Positions 52,972 to 62,262 of a DNA stretch of 64,000 nucleotides are shown here, one piece after another. The notes below the pieces were generated by a model. The model saw only the letters and a list, made by a program, of their open reading frames with translations, made no database searches and had not been told where the DNA came from. The stretch comes from Mycobacterium sp. 852013-50091_SCH5140682. GTDB lineage: Bacteria > Actinomycetota > Actinomycetes > Mycobacteriales > Mycobacteriaceae. The stretch is from positions 62,001-126,000 of the forward strand of contig NZ_LZTB01000010.1 in the NCBI RefSeq assembly GCF_001665685.1, in the 5' to 3' direction. The position numbers were made by a program, and so were the translations under genes. How positions within the stretch are numbered: position 1 is the first letter of the stretch; each line of letters starts with the position of its first letter.

Positions 52972-53882
52972 CCGCCACATTGGACCAGCCGGTCAAGTCG
53001 CCGACCTTCCAGGGCGTCAGCCTTCGTCGCAAGCTGACCAATCACCTTGCCACCGTGCTTGTTTCGGCGTCCATGCTGATCGCACTCGTACCACTGCTGT
53101 GGGTGCTGTGGTCGGCGGTCGCCAAGGGATTCAAAGCGATTACCTCCCCGGTATGGTTCACCAACTCCCAGGCGGGGATGACCGCGTTCGCCCCCGGCGG
53201 CGGGGTGTATCACGCGTTGATCGGTACGTTGCTGCAAGGCCTCGTGTGCTCGATCATCTCCATTCCGATCGGCGTCATGGTCGCGGTGTATCTCGTCGAG
53301 TACGGCGGTGGCACCCGGCTGGGCCGGGTCACCACCTTCATGGTCGACATCCTCACCGGCGTGCCCTCGATCGTGGCGGCACTGTTCATCTATGCACTCT
53401 GGGTGGCCACCCTGGGCTTCGGCCGGTCCGGCTTCGCGGTGTCACTGTCCTTGGTGCTGTTGATGATTCCGGTGATCGTGCGAGCGACGGAGGAGATGCT
53501 GCGGATCGTTCCGATGGACCTGCGGGAGGCCAGCTACGCGCTCGGCGTGCCGAAGTGGAAGACCATCGTGCGCATCGTGATCCCGACAGCGCTGTCGGGC
53601 ATCGTCACCGGCGTCATGCTGGCTCTGGCCCGTGTCATGGGGGAGACGGCACCGCTGCTGATCCTGGTCGGCTACGCCCAGGCCATCAACTTCGACATGT
53701 TCAGCGGGTTTATGGGCTCGCTGCCGGGCATGATGTACGACCAGATCTCGGCAGGTGCGGGTGCCAACCCGGTGCCGACCGACCGGCTGTGGGGCGCGGC
53801 GCTGACGCTGATCCTGCTGGTCGCGGTGCTCAACATTGCGGCCCGGTTGGTCGCCAAACTCTTTGCCCCCAAGAAGTTCTAG
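52968..53882 (+). CDS. pstA: Phosphate ABC transporter permease PstA
   Basis: 304 residues, six membrane segments. The EAA loop region is LREASYALGVPKWKTIVRIVI (quoted only to IV here: LREASYALGVPKWKTIV) with LALARVMGETAPLL. ATG 52968 has GAGGAG at a 10-nt distance and matches the family N terminus (SLRRKLTNHLATVLV). The longer frame to 52917 overlaps pstC. Confidence 0.94.
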   Translation: MTATLDQPVKSPTFQGVSLRRKLTNHLATVLVSASMLIALVPLLWVLWSAVAKGFKAITSPVWFTNSQAGMTAFAPGGGVYHALIGTLLQGLVCSIISIPIGVMVAVYLVEYGGGTRLGRVTTFMVDILTGVPSIVAALFIYALWVATLGFGRSGFAVSLSLVLLMIPVIVRATEEMLRIVPMDLREASYALGVPKWKTIVRIVIPTALSGIVTGVMLALARVMGETAPLLILVGYAQAINFDMFSGFMGSLPGMMYDQISAGAGANPVPTDRLWGAALTLILLVAVLNIAARLVAKLFAPKKF

Positions 53883-53891
53883 GAGCACACC

Positions 53892-54668
53892 ATGGCCAAA
53901 CGGCTTGATCTCAAAGACGTCAACATCTATTACGGCGCATTCCACGCTGTCGCCGATGTCGCGCTGTCGGTGCAGCCACGCAGCGTTACCGCGTTCATCG
54001 GCCCGTCCGGCTGCGGCAAGTCGACCGTGCTGCGCACGCTCAACCGCATGCACGAGGTCATCCCGGGCGCCCGCGTCGAGGGCTCGGTGTTGCTCGACGG
54101 CGAGGACATCTACGGTGCCGGTGTCGACCCGGTCGGCGTGCGCAAGACCATCGGCATGGTGTTCCAGCGGCCGAATCCGTTCCCCACCATGTCGATTCGT
54201 GACAACGTGGTCGCTGGCCTGAAGCTCCAGGGCGTGCGCAACAAGAAGACCCTGGACGAGGTCGCCGAGCGCTCGCTCAAGGGTGCGAACCTGTGGAACG
54301 AGGTCAAGGACCGGCTCGACAAGCCCGGCGGTGGCCTGTCCGGCGGCCAGCAGCAGCGGTTGTGCATCGCGAGAGCCATTGCGGTGCAACCCGATGTGTT
54401 GTTGATGGACGAGCCGTGCTCGGCTCTCGATCCCATCTCCACGCTGGCCATCGAAGACCTGATCTCGACGCTGAAGCTGGACTACACGATCGTCATCGTC
54501 ACGCACAACATGCAGCAGGCCGCCCGAGTGAGCGATCAGACGGCGTTCTTCAATCTCGAGGCCACCGGCAAACCCGGCAGGCTCATCGAGATCGACGACA
54601 CCGAGAAGATCTTCTCTAATCCGAACAAGAAGGCCACCGAGGATTACATCTCGGGCCGGTTCGGCTGA
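53892..54668 (+). CDS. pstB: Phosphate ABC transporter ATPase PstB
   Basis: 258 residues. Walker [11 protein letters not shown]-loop [15 protein letters not shown], signature LSGGQQQR, Walker [14 protein letters not shown] and switch His in VTHNM are all present. AGGAG precedes ATG 53892. It powers PstCA phosphate uptake. A short hairpin follows the stop. Confidence 0.97.
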   Translation: MAKRLDLKDVNIYYGAFHAVADVALSVQPRSVTAFIGPSGCGKSTVLRTLNRMHEVIPGARVEGSVLLDGEDIYGAGVDPVGVRKTIGMVFQRPNPFPTMSIRDNVVAGLKLQGVRNKKTLDEVAERSLKGANLWNEVKDRLDKPGGGLSGGQQQRLCIARAIAVQPDVLLMDEPCSALDPISTLAIEDLISTLKLDYTIVIVTHNMQQAARVSDQTAFFNLEATGKPGRLIEIDDTEKIFSNPNKKATEDYISGRFG

Positions 54669-54675
54669 CGGTTCG

Positions 54676-54690
54676 CCCGCTCGGCGGGCT
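54676..54690. terminator. Hairpin after pstB
   Basis: GCCCGC-TCG-GCGGGC followed by TTAGGG, directly after the pstB stop and at the end of the convergent oxidoreductase gene. Confidence 0.5.
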
Positions 54691-55664
54691 TAGGGCGTCA
54701 ACACCACCCGGGTTCCCGACCGTTCGCGGGCGGCCCACACCTGCTCGACGTCGGCCAGCGGCCGGGCCTCGGTGTGCAACTGCAATTCGCCTGCGGCGAC
54801 CATGGCGAACATCTGGGTCAGCCCTTCGGTGCGGGCCCGCAGAAGCGCCTCGGGCGATATGCTGCCGATGCCCACGCCGCACAGGGTGATGCCGTTGCCG
54901 CGCAGCACCCCGGCATCGAGTTCGAGCGTGGGGCCCGCCATCGAGCCGATCTGCACGAATCGCGTGGCGTGGTAGTGCGCCGAGGGATGGCTCGCGGCCA
55001 ACGCCCGTAGCGCCTGTGCCGCCGGATCGCCCCAGAGATAGTCGAGCACCGCGTCGAACGGTTGCTCGGCGTGCAGGGTCTCGATGCGCGCGGCGAGATC
55101 CTCTGTGCCGAGGGCGATCACGTCGTCGGCACCGACCGAACGCAGCCACTGCAGCCGGTCGGCGTCGCGGCCGGCGACCACCACCCGGCCCGCACCGAAC
55201 ACAGACTTCGCGAGTTGCACGGCCGTGGCGCCGGTGACCCCGGTGGCGCCGAGCACCAGCACGTGGTCACCGGTGCTGACTGCGCCTGCGTCGGCCAGCG
55301 CGGTCCACGCGGAGATGCCCGGGTTGGGGAGGGCGGCGGCAGTCACGGAATCCAATGCCTCGGGGATCTCGATGCCGCTGTGCGGGTCGATCAGGGTGCG
55401 TTCGGCCATCATGCCGTAGGGCGCGAGCGCGCCGGTGTAGACGCGACGCCCGTCCTCCAGTCGCGCCACACCATCCACGCCAGGGATGGCGGGAAGCTGT
55501 ATTTCCTTGCTGGCGTAGTGCTTTCCCGATACCAGGGCACGGGTGAGGTTGGTAAGAGCTGAGGCCTCGACGGTGACGACCTCGGCAGCCTCGCGGGGCT
55601 GCGGTTCGGGCACGTCGGTGTAGGTGGGCACCTGGCCCCATTGGTTGACGACGGCGGCTTTCAT
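54690..55664 (-). CDS. Zinc-independent quinone-oxidoreductase-like MDR enzyme
   Basis: 324 residues of the medium-chain reductase superfamily: GroES-like N terminus (MKAAVVNQWGQVPTYTDVPE), then NPGISAWTALAD and the NAD(P) motif VLVLGATGVTGATAVQLAK near residue 138. The structural and catalytic zinc Cys residues of alcohol dehydrogenases are missing, pointing to the quinone reductase branch. ATG 55664 has AAGGAG at good spacing. It is divergent from a MarR gene with two matching operators between them. Confidence 0.85.
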   Translation of the reverse strand: MKAAVVNQWGQVPTYTDVPEPQPREAAEVVTVEASALTNLTRALVSGKHYASKEIQLPAIPGVDGVARLEDGRRVYTGALAPYGMMAERTLIDPHSGIEIPEALDSVTAAALPNPGISAWTALADAGAVSTGDHVLVLGATGVTGATAVQLAKSVFGAGRVVVAGRDADRLQWLRSVGADDVIALGTEDLAARIETLHAEQPFDAVLDYLWGDPAAQALRALAASHPSAHYHATRFVQIGSMAGPTLELDAGVLRGNGITLCGVGIGSISPEALLRARTEGLTQMFAMVAAGELQLHTEARPLADVEQVWAARERSGTRVVLTP

Positions 55665-55692
55665 GCCTGCTCCTTTGGTTTCTCTGGATATC

Positions 55693-55711
55693 GTTTCTAT
55701 GGAAACCATAT
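55693..55711 (+). promoter_or_regulatory. MarR operator 1
   Basis: GTTTCTATGGAAACCATAT, containing the palindromes GTTTC-TATG-GAAAC and ATGG-AAA-CCAT. It lies upstream of the oxidoreductase start. Confidence 0.7.
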
Positions 55712-55733
55712 ACGGCGTCAGGTCGGGATGGCA

Positions 55734-55752
55734 ATATGGTTTCCATGAAAAC
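55734..55752 (-). promoter_or_regulatory. MarR operator 2
   Basis: On the minus strand GTTTTCATGGAAACCATAT, identical to operator 1 at 17 of 19 positions but inverted; 22 bp separate the two. It overlaps the marR start codon (55745), fitting autorepression. Confidence 0.7.
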
Positions 55753-56251
55753 CAAGCTCGCGCTGGTTGATGACATCACCACGCTGATCGCCGTGGTCGG
55801 CGACAGGTTCGACGATGGCGACGACGGCGACGCCGAACGGGATTTCATGGTCGGCCGGTGCCCCGCCCGGTTGGAGCGGGCGCTGCGCGATCTGCCCACA
55901 CTGAGCCTGCACCTGCTGGCCGACATCGCCGACGGTCCGGTCAGCGTGGTCGGGTTGGCCGCGCGGTCGGGCAGGCTCAAAGGCACGGTGTCCAAACACG
56001 TTCAGCGCCTGGTGGCCGCGGGATTGGTGACGCGGGAGTCAATTCCCGGCAACCGCAAGGAGATCGAACTCAGCCTCACCGCCGACGGGGAGCTTGTCGT
56101 CGGCGTGCACCGTCAGATGCACGCCGAGATGGATTCCGGCTGGCGCGATTTCCTGCTGCGCTACAGCAGCGCAGAACTGCAGGTGATCACCAAGGTGCTC
56201 GGCGACCTGGCGGCCGCCCGTAAGGTCGGCGTGCGGCTGGTGCCGGACTAG
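55745..56251 (+). CDS. MarR-family regulator
   Basis: 168 residues from ATG 55745 (ATG 55736 is in frame but lies inside the operator). The winged helix is visible: LSLHLLADIADGPVSVVGLA, RSGRLKGTVSKHVQRLVAAG, LVTRESIPGNRKEIELSLT. It is divergent from the oxidoreductase and probably represses both, with an unknown inducer. It ends 6 nt from the convergent phoU gene. Confidence 0.88.
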   Translation: MKTKLALVDDITTLIAVVGDRFDDGDDGDAERDFMVGRCPARLERALRDLPTLSLHLLADIADGPVSVVGLAARSGRLKGTVSKHVQRLVAAGLVTRESIPGNRKEIELSLTADGELVVGVHRQMHAEMDSGWRDFLLRYSSAELQVITKVLGDLAAARKVGVRLVPD

Positions 56252-56257
56252 ATCCGG

Positions 56258-56926
56258 TTACTGCTGCTGCGGAATGGTCTCGCCGTCCGGGTAGACACCG
56301 GTGACCTGGAAGATCACCCGGCGGGCCACCTCGACGGCGTGGTCGGCGAAGCGCTCGTAGAACCGGCTCAGCAACGTAACGTCGACCGCGGCGGTCACGC
56401 CGTATTTCCAGTCCCGGTCCATCAGCACGGTGAACAGATGACGATGCAGGTCGTCCATCGCATCGTCTTCCTCCTGGATTCTGGCGGCCTTCTCGGGATC
56501 GCGCGTGATCAGCACCTCACGCGCGGCGTGGCCCAGTTCGACTGCCACGCGGCCCATTTCGGCGAAGTAGCCGTTGACCTCCTCGGGCAGGGCGTGCTGC
56601 GGGTGGCGACGGCGGGCGATCTTGGCGACGTGCAGCGCCAGCGCGCCCATCCGGTCGACGTCGGCCACGATCTGGATCGAGCCGACCACCGAACGCAGAT
56701 CGCCTGCGACCGGGGCCTGCAGGGCCAGCAACACGAATGCGGATTCCTCGGCCCGGGTGCTCAGCGCGCTTATCTGGTCGTGGTCGGTGATGACCTGCTC
56801 GGCCAGCACCAGATCGGCCTGCAACAAAGCCTGGGTGGCGCGTTCCATCGCGGTACCCGCCAGCTCGCACATCGTGCCGAGCTGGTCTGTGAGGGAATCC
56901 AATTGTTCGTGGTACTGGGTACGCAT
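56258..56926 (-). CDS. phoU: PhoU-family phosphate regulator (PhoY2-like)
   Basis: 222 residues, two three-helix PhoU repeats with the metal-binding ExxxD patterns ([19 protein letters not shown] and [18 protein letters not shown]). It restrains the SenX3-RegX3 response through the Pst transporter and affects persistence in mycobacteria (family knowledge). ATG 56926 follows TAATGT (56933-56938, minus strand) by six bases, leaderless. It is not in the pst operon but 1.6 kb away on the other strand. Confidence 0.94.
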   Translation of the reverse strand: MRTQYHEQLDSLTDQLGTMCELAGTAMERATQALLQADLVLAEQVITDHDQISALSTRAEESAFVLLALQAPVAGDLRSVVGSIQIVADVDRMGALALHVAKIARRRHPQHALPEEVNGYFAEMGRVAVELGHAAREVLITRDPEKAARIQEEDDAMDDLHRHLFTVLMDRDWKYGVTAAVDVTLLSRFYERFADHAVEVARRVIFQVTGVYPDGETIPQQQ

Positions 56927-56998
56927 GCGACAACATTAGGCCGTCGGTCGCCAGGTAGTCACGACGCTACCGGTGAACGGAGGGTGAATGCCCCCCGA

Positions 56999-59227
56999 TT
57001 ATTCGCAAGTGGTGTCTGCGGCGTTGGTGACTGTCAGGTCCTGGGGCAGCTCGGTGTGTGCGGTGCTGGTGCCGTGCACCACGTTGACCTGCACCTCCGA
57101 ACCGCTCGGGGTGGGCGCATTCACGTTGTGGAAATCAGCGCCCAGCACCACCCGCACCACGCTGCCCATGCCGCTCACGCGCTCGATCGTGGGGTTGGCG
57201 AACGACGATGCGACCGTGGCCGCCGCCTGCTCGTTCCCGGGGGAGAAGAACACCGTGGTGGACGGTAGTGCCTCCGGATAGTCATCCGGGCTGGACACGT
57301 TGAAGCCGTGTTGCTGCAGTTCCTGGGCCGCCGTGGCAGCCAGCCCGTCGGCGCCGGTCGAGTTCGACACCCGGACGGTGACGTCTTGCGGGTCGGTGGT
57401 GACGGCGTTGACCATTTCGGCGGGCGCCGGGTCGGCCGGGGCGGGGGTCGGGGTCGCCGTCTGGGGTGCTTCCGACCGCGCGGCCGAGGTGCTCGACGGG
57501 GTGCTGCCCGGCACCGGAGTGTTGTCGGGATTCTTCTCGCCCGGCAGCGGATCGTCGTTGATGATCGCGTCGAACAGGGCGCGCATGTCGTCGGTCCGCG
57601 GCGTCTCGTTGCCGCTTTCGTCGGCGTATCCGACGGTGGGCACGGTGACGAAGCTGATGCGGCCTGCGTTGACGCCCTGCACTGACTGCCCCAGGTCGAC
57701 GAGGTCCTTGGTCTTGATGTTGTCGACGTAGCTGTCGTTGATGAACATGTTGACGACGTTGTTGAGCTTGCTCAGCGAGAAGAACGTGTTCTGGGAGATC
57801 AGCGACCGCAGCAGCGAGGACAGGAACAGCTGTTGGCGTTTGATGCGGCCGTAATCGCCGTTGAACTCGGTGGTGACCTGGCGGGCCCGCACGTAGTTGA
57901 GCGCGGTGTGGCCGTCGACGATCTGGCGTCCGGCGTTGGGCAGCACCGTGCCCAGTTCGTAGTCCTCCAGCGGGGTGGTGCTGCACACCTCCACGCCACC
58001 GAGGGCGTCGACCATCTTGGAGAAACCGGCGAAGTCGACGGCCATGAAGCGGTTGATAGAGAGGCCGGACAGCTTCTGGATCACCTTCACCAGGCACTTC
58101 GGCCCGCCGAATGCGAAGGCCGAGTTCAGCTTGGTCTCGGTGTAGACCTCGTCTGGGCCGTAGGTTCCGGTGTCCTTGTCATACAGCGGGCCGTACGTCG
58201 AGGTTTCGGGGTTCCAGGGCTCGCACTGGGTCGGCGTGATGGCGAGGTCCCGGGGGAACGACACGGCCACCACACGCTTGCGGCTGGCCGGGATGTTCAC
58301 CAGCATGATCGTGTCCGACCGGGCACCGCCGGCATCCTGCGTGTCGCCTGCGCCCATCTGGGCGTTGTCGCCGAACCGGCTGTCGATGCCGACGATGAGG
58401 AAGTTCTCGTCGCCGAACTGAGCATTGGGGTCGAGGATGTCGCGCGAATTCGGGTCGAGTGCCGACACCTTGTTGAGCATGTTGTTCTTCGAGGACTGCC
58501 ACTGCCACGCACCGCCGGTCAGCACCAGCGCGAGTACGGCCAACAGCGCCGCGACGGCGCGGCCGGCGAGCTTCACCCCGTGGTGGCGCCCCGGTACGGG
58601 CTCGATGATCTCGGTCAATGGGTCGGAATCGAGAGGCCGACCGACTGCGCGGGCGGGCAACATGCGCGATGGCCGCCAAGAACGATGGCCGGACTCGGGC
58701 GATTCCGGATCGTCGTGCGGTTCCTCGTCGGTCACCACGGGGATGACCGTGGTCTCCGTCATGTCCTCGTGGTCCGCAGGCTCTTCGACGTAGCCGGACT
58801 CCTCGGCATATCCCGAGCCGTCGACATATCCCAGATCGCCGGCGTACACCGGGTCCTCCGGGACGTCGCGGACGGCCTCGATCACCTCGGTGGGGTCGGG
58901 CCGCTCAGGCTCGGCCTCGGGCTCGGGAAGAGGTTCGTACTCGGGTTCGGCCTCGGGCTCGGGGTCCGGCTCGGCGCGGTGGCGCGAGCGGCGCGGGACG
59001 GGGGCGTCGCCCGTGCGGGTCATCCGTGCGATGAGGTCAGCCACGGTGACGCCGTCGGCGTGACTGCCGGTCGGCTCGTCGGGAGCCGGATCAGTGCCGG
59101 TCAGATGATCTGCGCGTTCCCACGGCGCGGCGCCTGGCAATGGTTGCGGAGATCGGGTAAGCCATTGGTTGTCGGCGTCTTCTGCACGTCGCCGACGGCC
59201 GGGAGTGGCGTTGTCACCGTCACTCAT
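56999..59227 (-). CDS. LytR-CpsA-Psr (LCP) cell-wall ligase with LytR_C domain (Rv0822c-like)
   Basis: 742 residues. A cytoplasmic tail of about 215 residues rich in Glu/Pro (86-110) and GY repeats (133-147) precedes one membrane helix (218-243). The LCP domain follows: VGIDSRFG (279-286), RSDTIMLVNI (303-312), SFPRDLAI (323-330) and later LNYVRARQ. After a Pro/Thr linker comes a LytR_C domain (DVTVRVSNSTGADGLA). LCP enzymes attach arabinogalactan to peptidoglycan in mycobacteria. Its paralogues include Lcp1/CpsA; which substrate this one uses is unknown. Confidence 0.9.
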   Translation of the reverse strand: MSDGDNATPGRRRRAEDADNQWLTRSPQPLPGAAPWERADHLTGTDPAPDEPTGSHADGVTVADLIARMTRTGDAPVPRRSRHRAEPDPEPEAEPEYEPLPEPEAEPERPDPTEVIEAVRDVPEDPVYAGDLGYVDGSGYAEESGYVEEPADHEDMTETTVIPVVTDEEPHDDPESPESGHRSWRPSRMLPARAVGRPLDSDPLTEIIEPVPGRHHGVKLAGRAVAALLAVLALVLTGGAWQWQSSKNNMLNKVSALDPNSRDILDPNAQFGDENFLIVGIDSRFGDNAQMGAGDTQDAGGARSDTIMLVNIPASRKRVVAVSFPRDLAITPTQCEPWNPETSTYGPLYDKDTGTYGPDEVYTETKLNSAFAFGGPKCLVKVIQKLSGLSINRFMAVDFAGFSKMVDALGGVEVCSTTPLEDYELGTVLPNAGRQIVDGHTALNYVRARQVTTEFNGDYGRIKRQQLFLSSLLRSLISQNTFFSLSKLNNVVNMFINDSYVDNIKTKDLVDLGQSVQGVNAGRISFVTVPTVGYADESGNETPRTDDMRALFDAIINDDPLPGEKNPDNTPVPGSTPSSTSAARSEAPQTATPTPAPADPAPAEMVNAVTTDPQDVTVRVSNSTGADGLAATAAQELQQHGFNVSSPDDYPEALPSTTVFFSPGNEQAAATVASSFANPTIERVSGMGSVVRVVLGADFHNVNAPTPSGSEVQVNVVHGTSTAHTELPQDLTVTNAADTTCE

Positions 59228-59436
59228 GTCCCTACCGGCCTCCGACTCTGTGGGCTTGCGCGTCGGTGCGCATCAAACGTTTCGCGACGCGATAAGCGTC
59301 TCTAGCTGCAGTAAGTGTGGTTCCGGGCCCCGGCACCGGCCACGACCGAGCCCCCATCGTAACGAGAAGGCCGGGGTGTGGGCCAGCCAGAGCAGATGAC
59401 GGAGTCATCTCGAAACCGGGTCGGAACGGCCACCGA
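59228..59436. other. Gap between LCP and dus genes
   Basis: About 210 bp. AGATGAC-GGA-GTCATCT (59394-59410) is a hairpin 27 bp beyond the dus stop, a probable terminator of desA1-dus. GACGC-TTATC-GCGTC lies near 59291-59305 in the presumed LCP promoter region. No gene seen. Confidence 0.4.
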
Positions 59437-60612
59437 TCAGCCCCCCGAGTGCATCACGTCCGCGCCGAACGGCACCGCACAGTCGTCGGGATCGTCCAGC
59501 CAGCCTTCCGGCAGCGAGACCGACGCCGCTGAGCCCTGACGGCCCCGCGGGCCGGTCGCGGCCTCCGGGAACGCCGTTTCACCATCCAGTTCGCGGAGCA
59601 GTTCGTCGAGTTCGGCGCGGGTCTTGACCAGCGCCAGGCCGCGGCGCAACTCGGCGCCGGCCGGGAAGCCGTGCAGATACCACGCCACGTGTTTGCGGAT
59701 GTCCCGCATGCCCTTGTCCTCGCCGAAGTGGGCGCTGAGCAACTCGCCGTGGCGGCGGACGATGTCCGCGACCTCGCCGAGCGTCGGGGGGGTGGGGGCG
59801 GGACGTCCGGTGAACGCGGCCGACAGCTCCGCGAACAGCCAGGGCCGGCCCAGGCATCCGCGGCCGATGACGACGCCGTCGCAGCCGGTGGCCGCCATCA
59901 TGGCCAGCGCGTCGTCGGCCTCGAAGATGTCTCCGTTGCCGAGCACCGGAACGCTGGTGACGTGCGCCTTGAGGGCGGCGATCTGCTCCCAGTCGGCGGT
60001 GCCGGAGTAGCGCTGCGCCGCGGTACGGGCGTGCAGTGCGACGGCGGCTGCGCCCTCCTCGGCGGCGATGCGGCCGGCGTCGAGGTGGGTGTGGTGGGCG
60101 TCGTCGATGCCGATGCGGAACTTGACCGTGACCGGTATATCGGTGCCCGCGACACCGCGCACCGCGGCCGCCACGATCTGGCCGAACAGCCGCCGCTTGT
60201 ACGGCAACGCGGAGCCGCCACCACGCTTGGTGACCTTGGGCACCGGGCAGCCGAAGTTCATGTCGATGTGGTCGGCCATGCCCTCGTCGGCGATCATCTT
60301 GGCCGCCCGGTAGGTGGTCTCCGGATCAACCGTGTAGAGCTGCAGCGACCGGGGTGATTCGTCAGGAGCGAACGTGGTCATGTGCATGGTGACGGGATGG
60401 CGCTCGACAAGCGCGCGCGCCGTGACCATCTCGCACACGTACAGGCCGCTGACCGTGCCGGCGCGGGCGACTTCCAGTTCGCGGCACAGCGTGCGGAACG
60501 CGACATTGGTCACACCGGCCATGGGAGCCAGCACGACCGGGCTGCGCAATGCGATCGACCCGATCTGCAGTGCAGACCGGGTCGACGTCGCAGTCGTGGG
60601 TGGCGATGTCAT
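59437..60612 (-). CDS. dusB: tRNA-dihydrouridine synthase (DusB family)
   Basis: 391 residues. FMN TIM-barrel features: PVVLAPMAGVTNVAFR, then DMNFGCPVPKVTKRGGGSAL with catalytic Cys near residue 122, VTVKFRIGIDD and NGDIF...GVVIGRGCLGRPW. It reduces uridines in tRNA. Its ATG overlaps the desA1 stop by 4 nt, so it is expressed with the desaturase, as in M. tuberculosis (Rv0824c-Rv0823c). Confidence 0.92.
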   Translation of the reverse strand: MTSPPTTATSTRSALQIGSIALRSPVVLAPMAGVTNVAFRTLCRELEVARAGTVSGLYVCEMVTARALVERHPVTMHMTTFAPDESPRSLQLYTVDPETTYRAAKMIADEGMADHIDMNFGCPVPKVTKRGGGSALPYKRRLFGQIVAAAVRGVAGTDIPVTVKFRIGIDDAHHTHLDAGRIAAEEGAAAVALHARTAAQRYSGTADWEQIAALKAHVTSVPVLGNGDIFEADDALAMMAATGCDGVVIGRGCLGRPWLFAELSAAFTGRPAPTPPTLGEVADIVRRHGELLSAHFGEDKGMRDIRKHVAWYLHGFPAGAELRRGLALVKTRAELDELLRELDGETAFPEAATGPRGRQGSAASVSLPEGWLDDPDDCAVPFGADVMHSGG

Positions 60613-61610
60613 GAAGACGAAGACGACACCAACAGGTTCTTCATGGCCTTCTTCTCGGCCATCTTGCGCTCACGCTCCAGGCGACGCTCCTTGGCGACCT
60701 CGAACTTCTCGCAGGCGTCTTCCAGCTCCTTGACCAGGCGGCCGAGGTCGTCACGCAGGCGCGCGCCCTCACCGGTGAAGTCCTCACGCTCGAAGATCCG
60801 CCACTTCTTGAGCACCGGCATCACCACGTCGTCGAGGTGGATCCGCGGGTCGTAGACGCCGCCGACGGCGATGACCACGGCCTTGCGGCGGAAGTCCGGC
60901 ACGGTGTAGCCCGGCATCTTGAAGTTGTCGAGCACCCGGTGCAGCGAGGCCATCGCCTGGTTGGGGGCGATGTCCAGGCCGGCGGCGCTGACGTCGCGGT
61001 AGAAGATCATGTGCAGGTTCTCGTCGCCCGAGATGCGCTGCAGCAGCTGGTCGGCGATCGGCTCGTCGCAGGCCTTGCCGGTGTTGCGGTGCGACACGCG
61101 GGTGGCGAGCTCCTGGAACGTCACGTAGATGACCGAGTCGAACAGGCTCTCGGCGAACAGGTCGCCCTGCTGGTTCTGGCCCGGGGAGAAGCCGCGCGTG
61201 ACCTGCTCGACCCGCAGTTCTTCGAGCTCCACGGGATCGATGGCGCGGGTGACGACGAGGTAGTCGCGCAGGGCGATACCGTGCCGGTTCTCCTCGGCGG
61301 TCCAGCGGTTGACCCACTGGCCCCAGGCGCCGTCCATGCCCATGTTCATCGCGATCTCGCGGTGATAGGACGGGAGGTTGTCCTCGGTCAGCAGGTTCTG
61401 CACCATCGCGGTCTGGGCGACCTCGGAAAGCTTGGATTGACCGGGCTCCCAGTCCTGTCCGCCGAGCGCGTAGTAGTTCTTGCCGTCAGACCAGGGGATG
61501 AAGTCGTGCGGATTCCAGTCCTTCCGCATCTGCATGTGCCGGTTCATGCTCTTCTCGACGACAGGCTCGAGTTCCTGCAGCAGCTGCAGGTCGGTCATTT
61601 CCTTCGACAT
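60609..61610 (-). CDS. desA1: Acyl-[ACP] desaturase DesA1
   Basis: 333 residues. Di-iron ligands are in two ExxH helices: TAEENRHGIA (near residue 107) and SGDENLHMIFY (near 193), plus the conserved NMGMDGAWGQWVNRW. The soluble enzyme desaturates acyl-ACP, in mycobacteria probably meromycolate precursors, and is essential in M. smegmatis as reported. ATG 61610 gives MSKEMTDLQLLQELEPVVEK, the family start; eight more residues are possible upstream. Confidence 0.94.
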   Translation of the reverse strand: MSKEMTDLQLLQELEPVVEKSMNRHMQMRKDWNPHDFIPWSDGKNYYALGGQDWEPGQSKLSEVAQTAMVQNLLTEDNLPSYHREIAMNMGMDGAWGQWVNRWTAEENRHGIALRDYLVVTRAIDPVELEELRVEQVTRGFSPGQNQQGDLFAESLFDSVIYVTFQELATRVSHRNTGKACDEPIADQLLQRISGDENLHMIFYRDVSAAGLDIAPNQAMASLHRVLDNFKMPGYTVPDFRRKAVVIAVGGVYDPRIHLDDVVMPVLKKWRIFEREDFTGEGARLRDDLGRLVKELEDACEKFEVAKERRLERERKMAEKKAMKNLLVSSSSS

Positions 61611-61668
61611 GGGTGCTCGCTTTCTCGTAACCATGTGTCCGAGTTATCTGTACCCGTTGGTTGCACTC

Positions 61669-61698
61669 AATATATCTGTGTATCCCGGTGACATTCAA
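61669..61698 (-). promoter_or_regulatory. desA1 promoter
   Basis: Minus strand TTGAAT (61693-61698), 18 bases, TATATT (61669-61674). It leaves a leader of about 50 nt before ATG 61610, unlike the leaderless genes around it. Confidence 0.5.
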
Positions 61699-61792
61699 GT
61701 TACCCCTCCTTCCGCGCGAGTGGCCTGCGCCACGCCCGGGATGGCGGTAGCATCCGTCAATACTTCACAGCGGACTCGGAGGTACGGCACAG

Positions 61793-62257
61793 GTGAAGAA
61801 GCTTTTCGTCGTCGGGGCAGGCTCGGCCATCGCGGTAACGGCGGCAATGACAACTGTCCTGTTCGGGGCCGGTGTCGCCGCCGCTGACAGCTACGCCGGG
61901 CAGACCTATGCCGACGCGTCGTCGGCGGCCGGGGATGCCGGACAGACGGTCAAGATCGCGGCGCGGGTGGGTGACACATTGCCGGACGACGAATGCATCG
62001 TGACGCGCTCACAGACCTCGCCTTTCACCAGCGCCAACGACGGCGCGCACCGCAGCGATGAGGTGCAGTTCTATCTGAACTGCGCCGGTGCGTACGCGTC
62101 GGCCACCAAGCCCGGAGCCTCGGTGGCCAGCCCCGAAGGTCGGCAGGCCAAATCCGCCGCCGACGCCGAGGCGGCGAAGGCCGAGGCCGAAGCGCAGGCT
62201 GCCGCGGATACGTCCGAGGAGCAGGCGATCATCGACACCAGCACGCCCAACCGGTAA
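61793..62257 (+). CDS. Secreted protein with Ala-rich tail
   Basis: 154 residues. Signal peptide KKLFVVGAGSAIAVTAAMTT continues to GVAAADS, likely cleaved after AAA. The mature part has SYAGQTYADASSAAGDAGQT, two Cys (DDECIVT and LNCAGAY) that could pair, and a 35-residue Ala/Glu-rich helical tail. GGAGG lies about 10 bases before GTG 61793. It ends 5 nt from the convergent TetR gene. Function unknown; similar small exported proteins are common in mycobacteria. Confidence 0.75.
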   Translation: MKKLFVVGAGSAIAVTAAMTTVLFGAGVAAADSYAGQTYADASSAAGDAGQTVKIAARVGDTLPDDECIVTRSQTSPFTSANDGAHRSDEVQFYLNCAGAYASATKPGASVASPEGRQAKSAADAEAAKAEAEAQAAADTSEEQAIIDTSTPNR

Positions 62258-62262
62258 CTCGG

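Noticed and set aside
53442..54506. 354-codon minus frame opposite pstA-pstB
   Set aside because: Antisense of two certain transporter genes.
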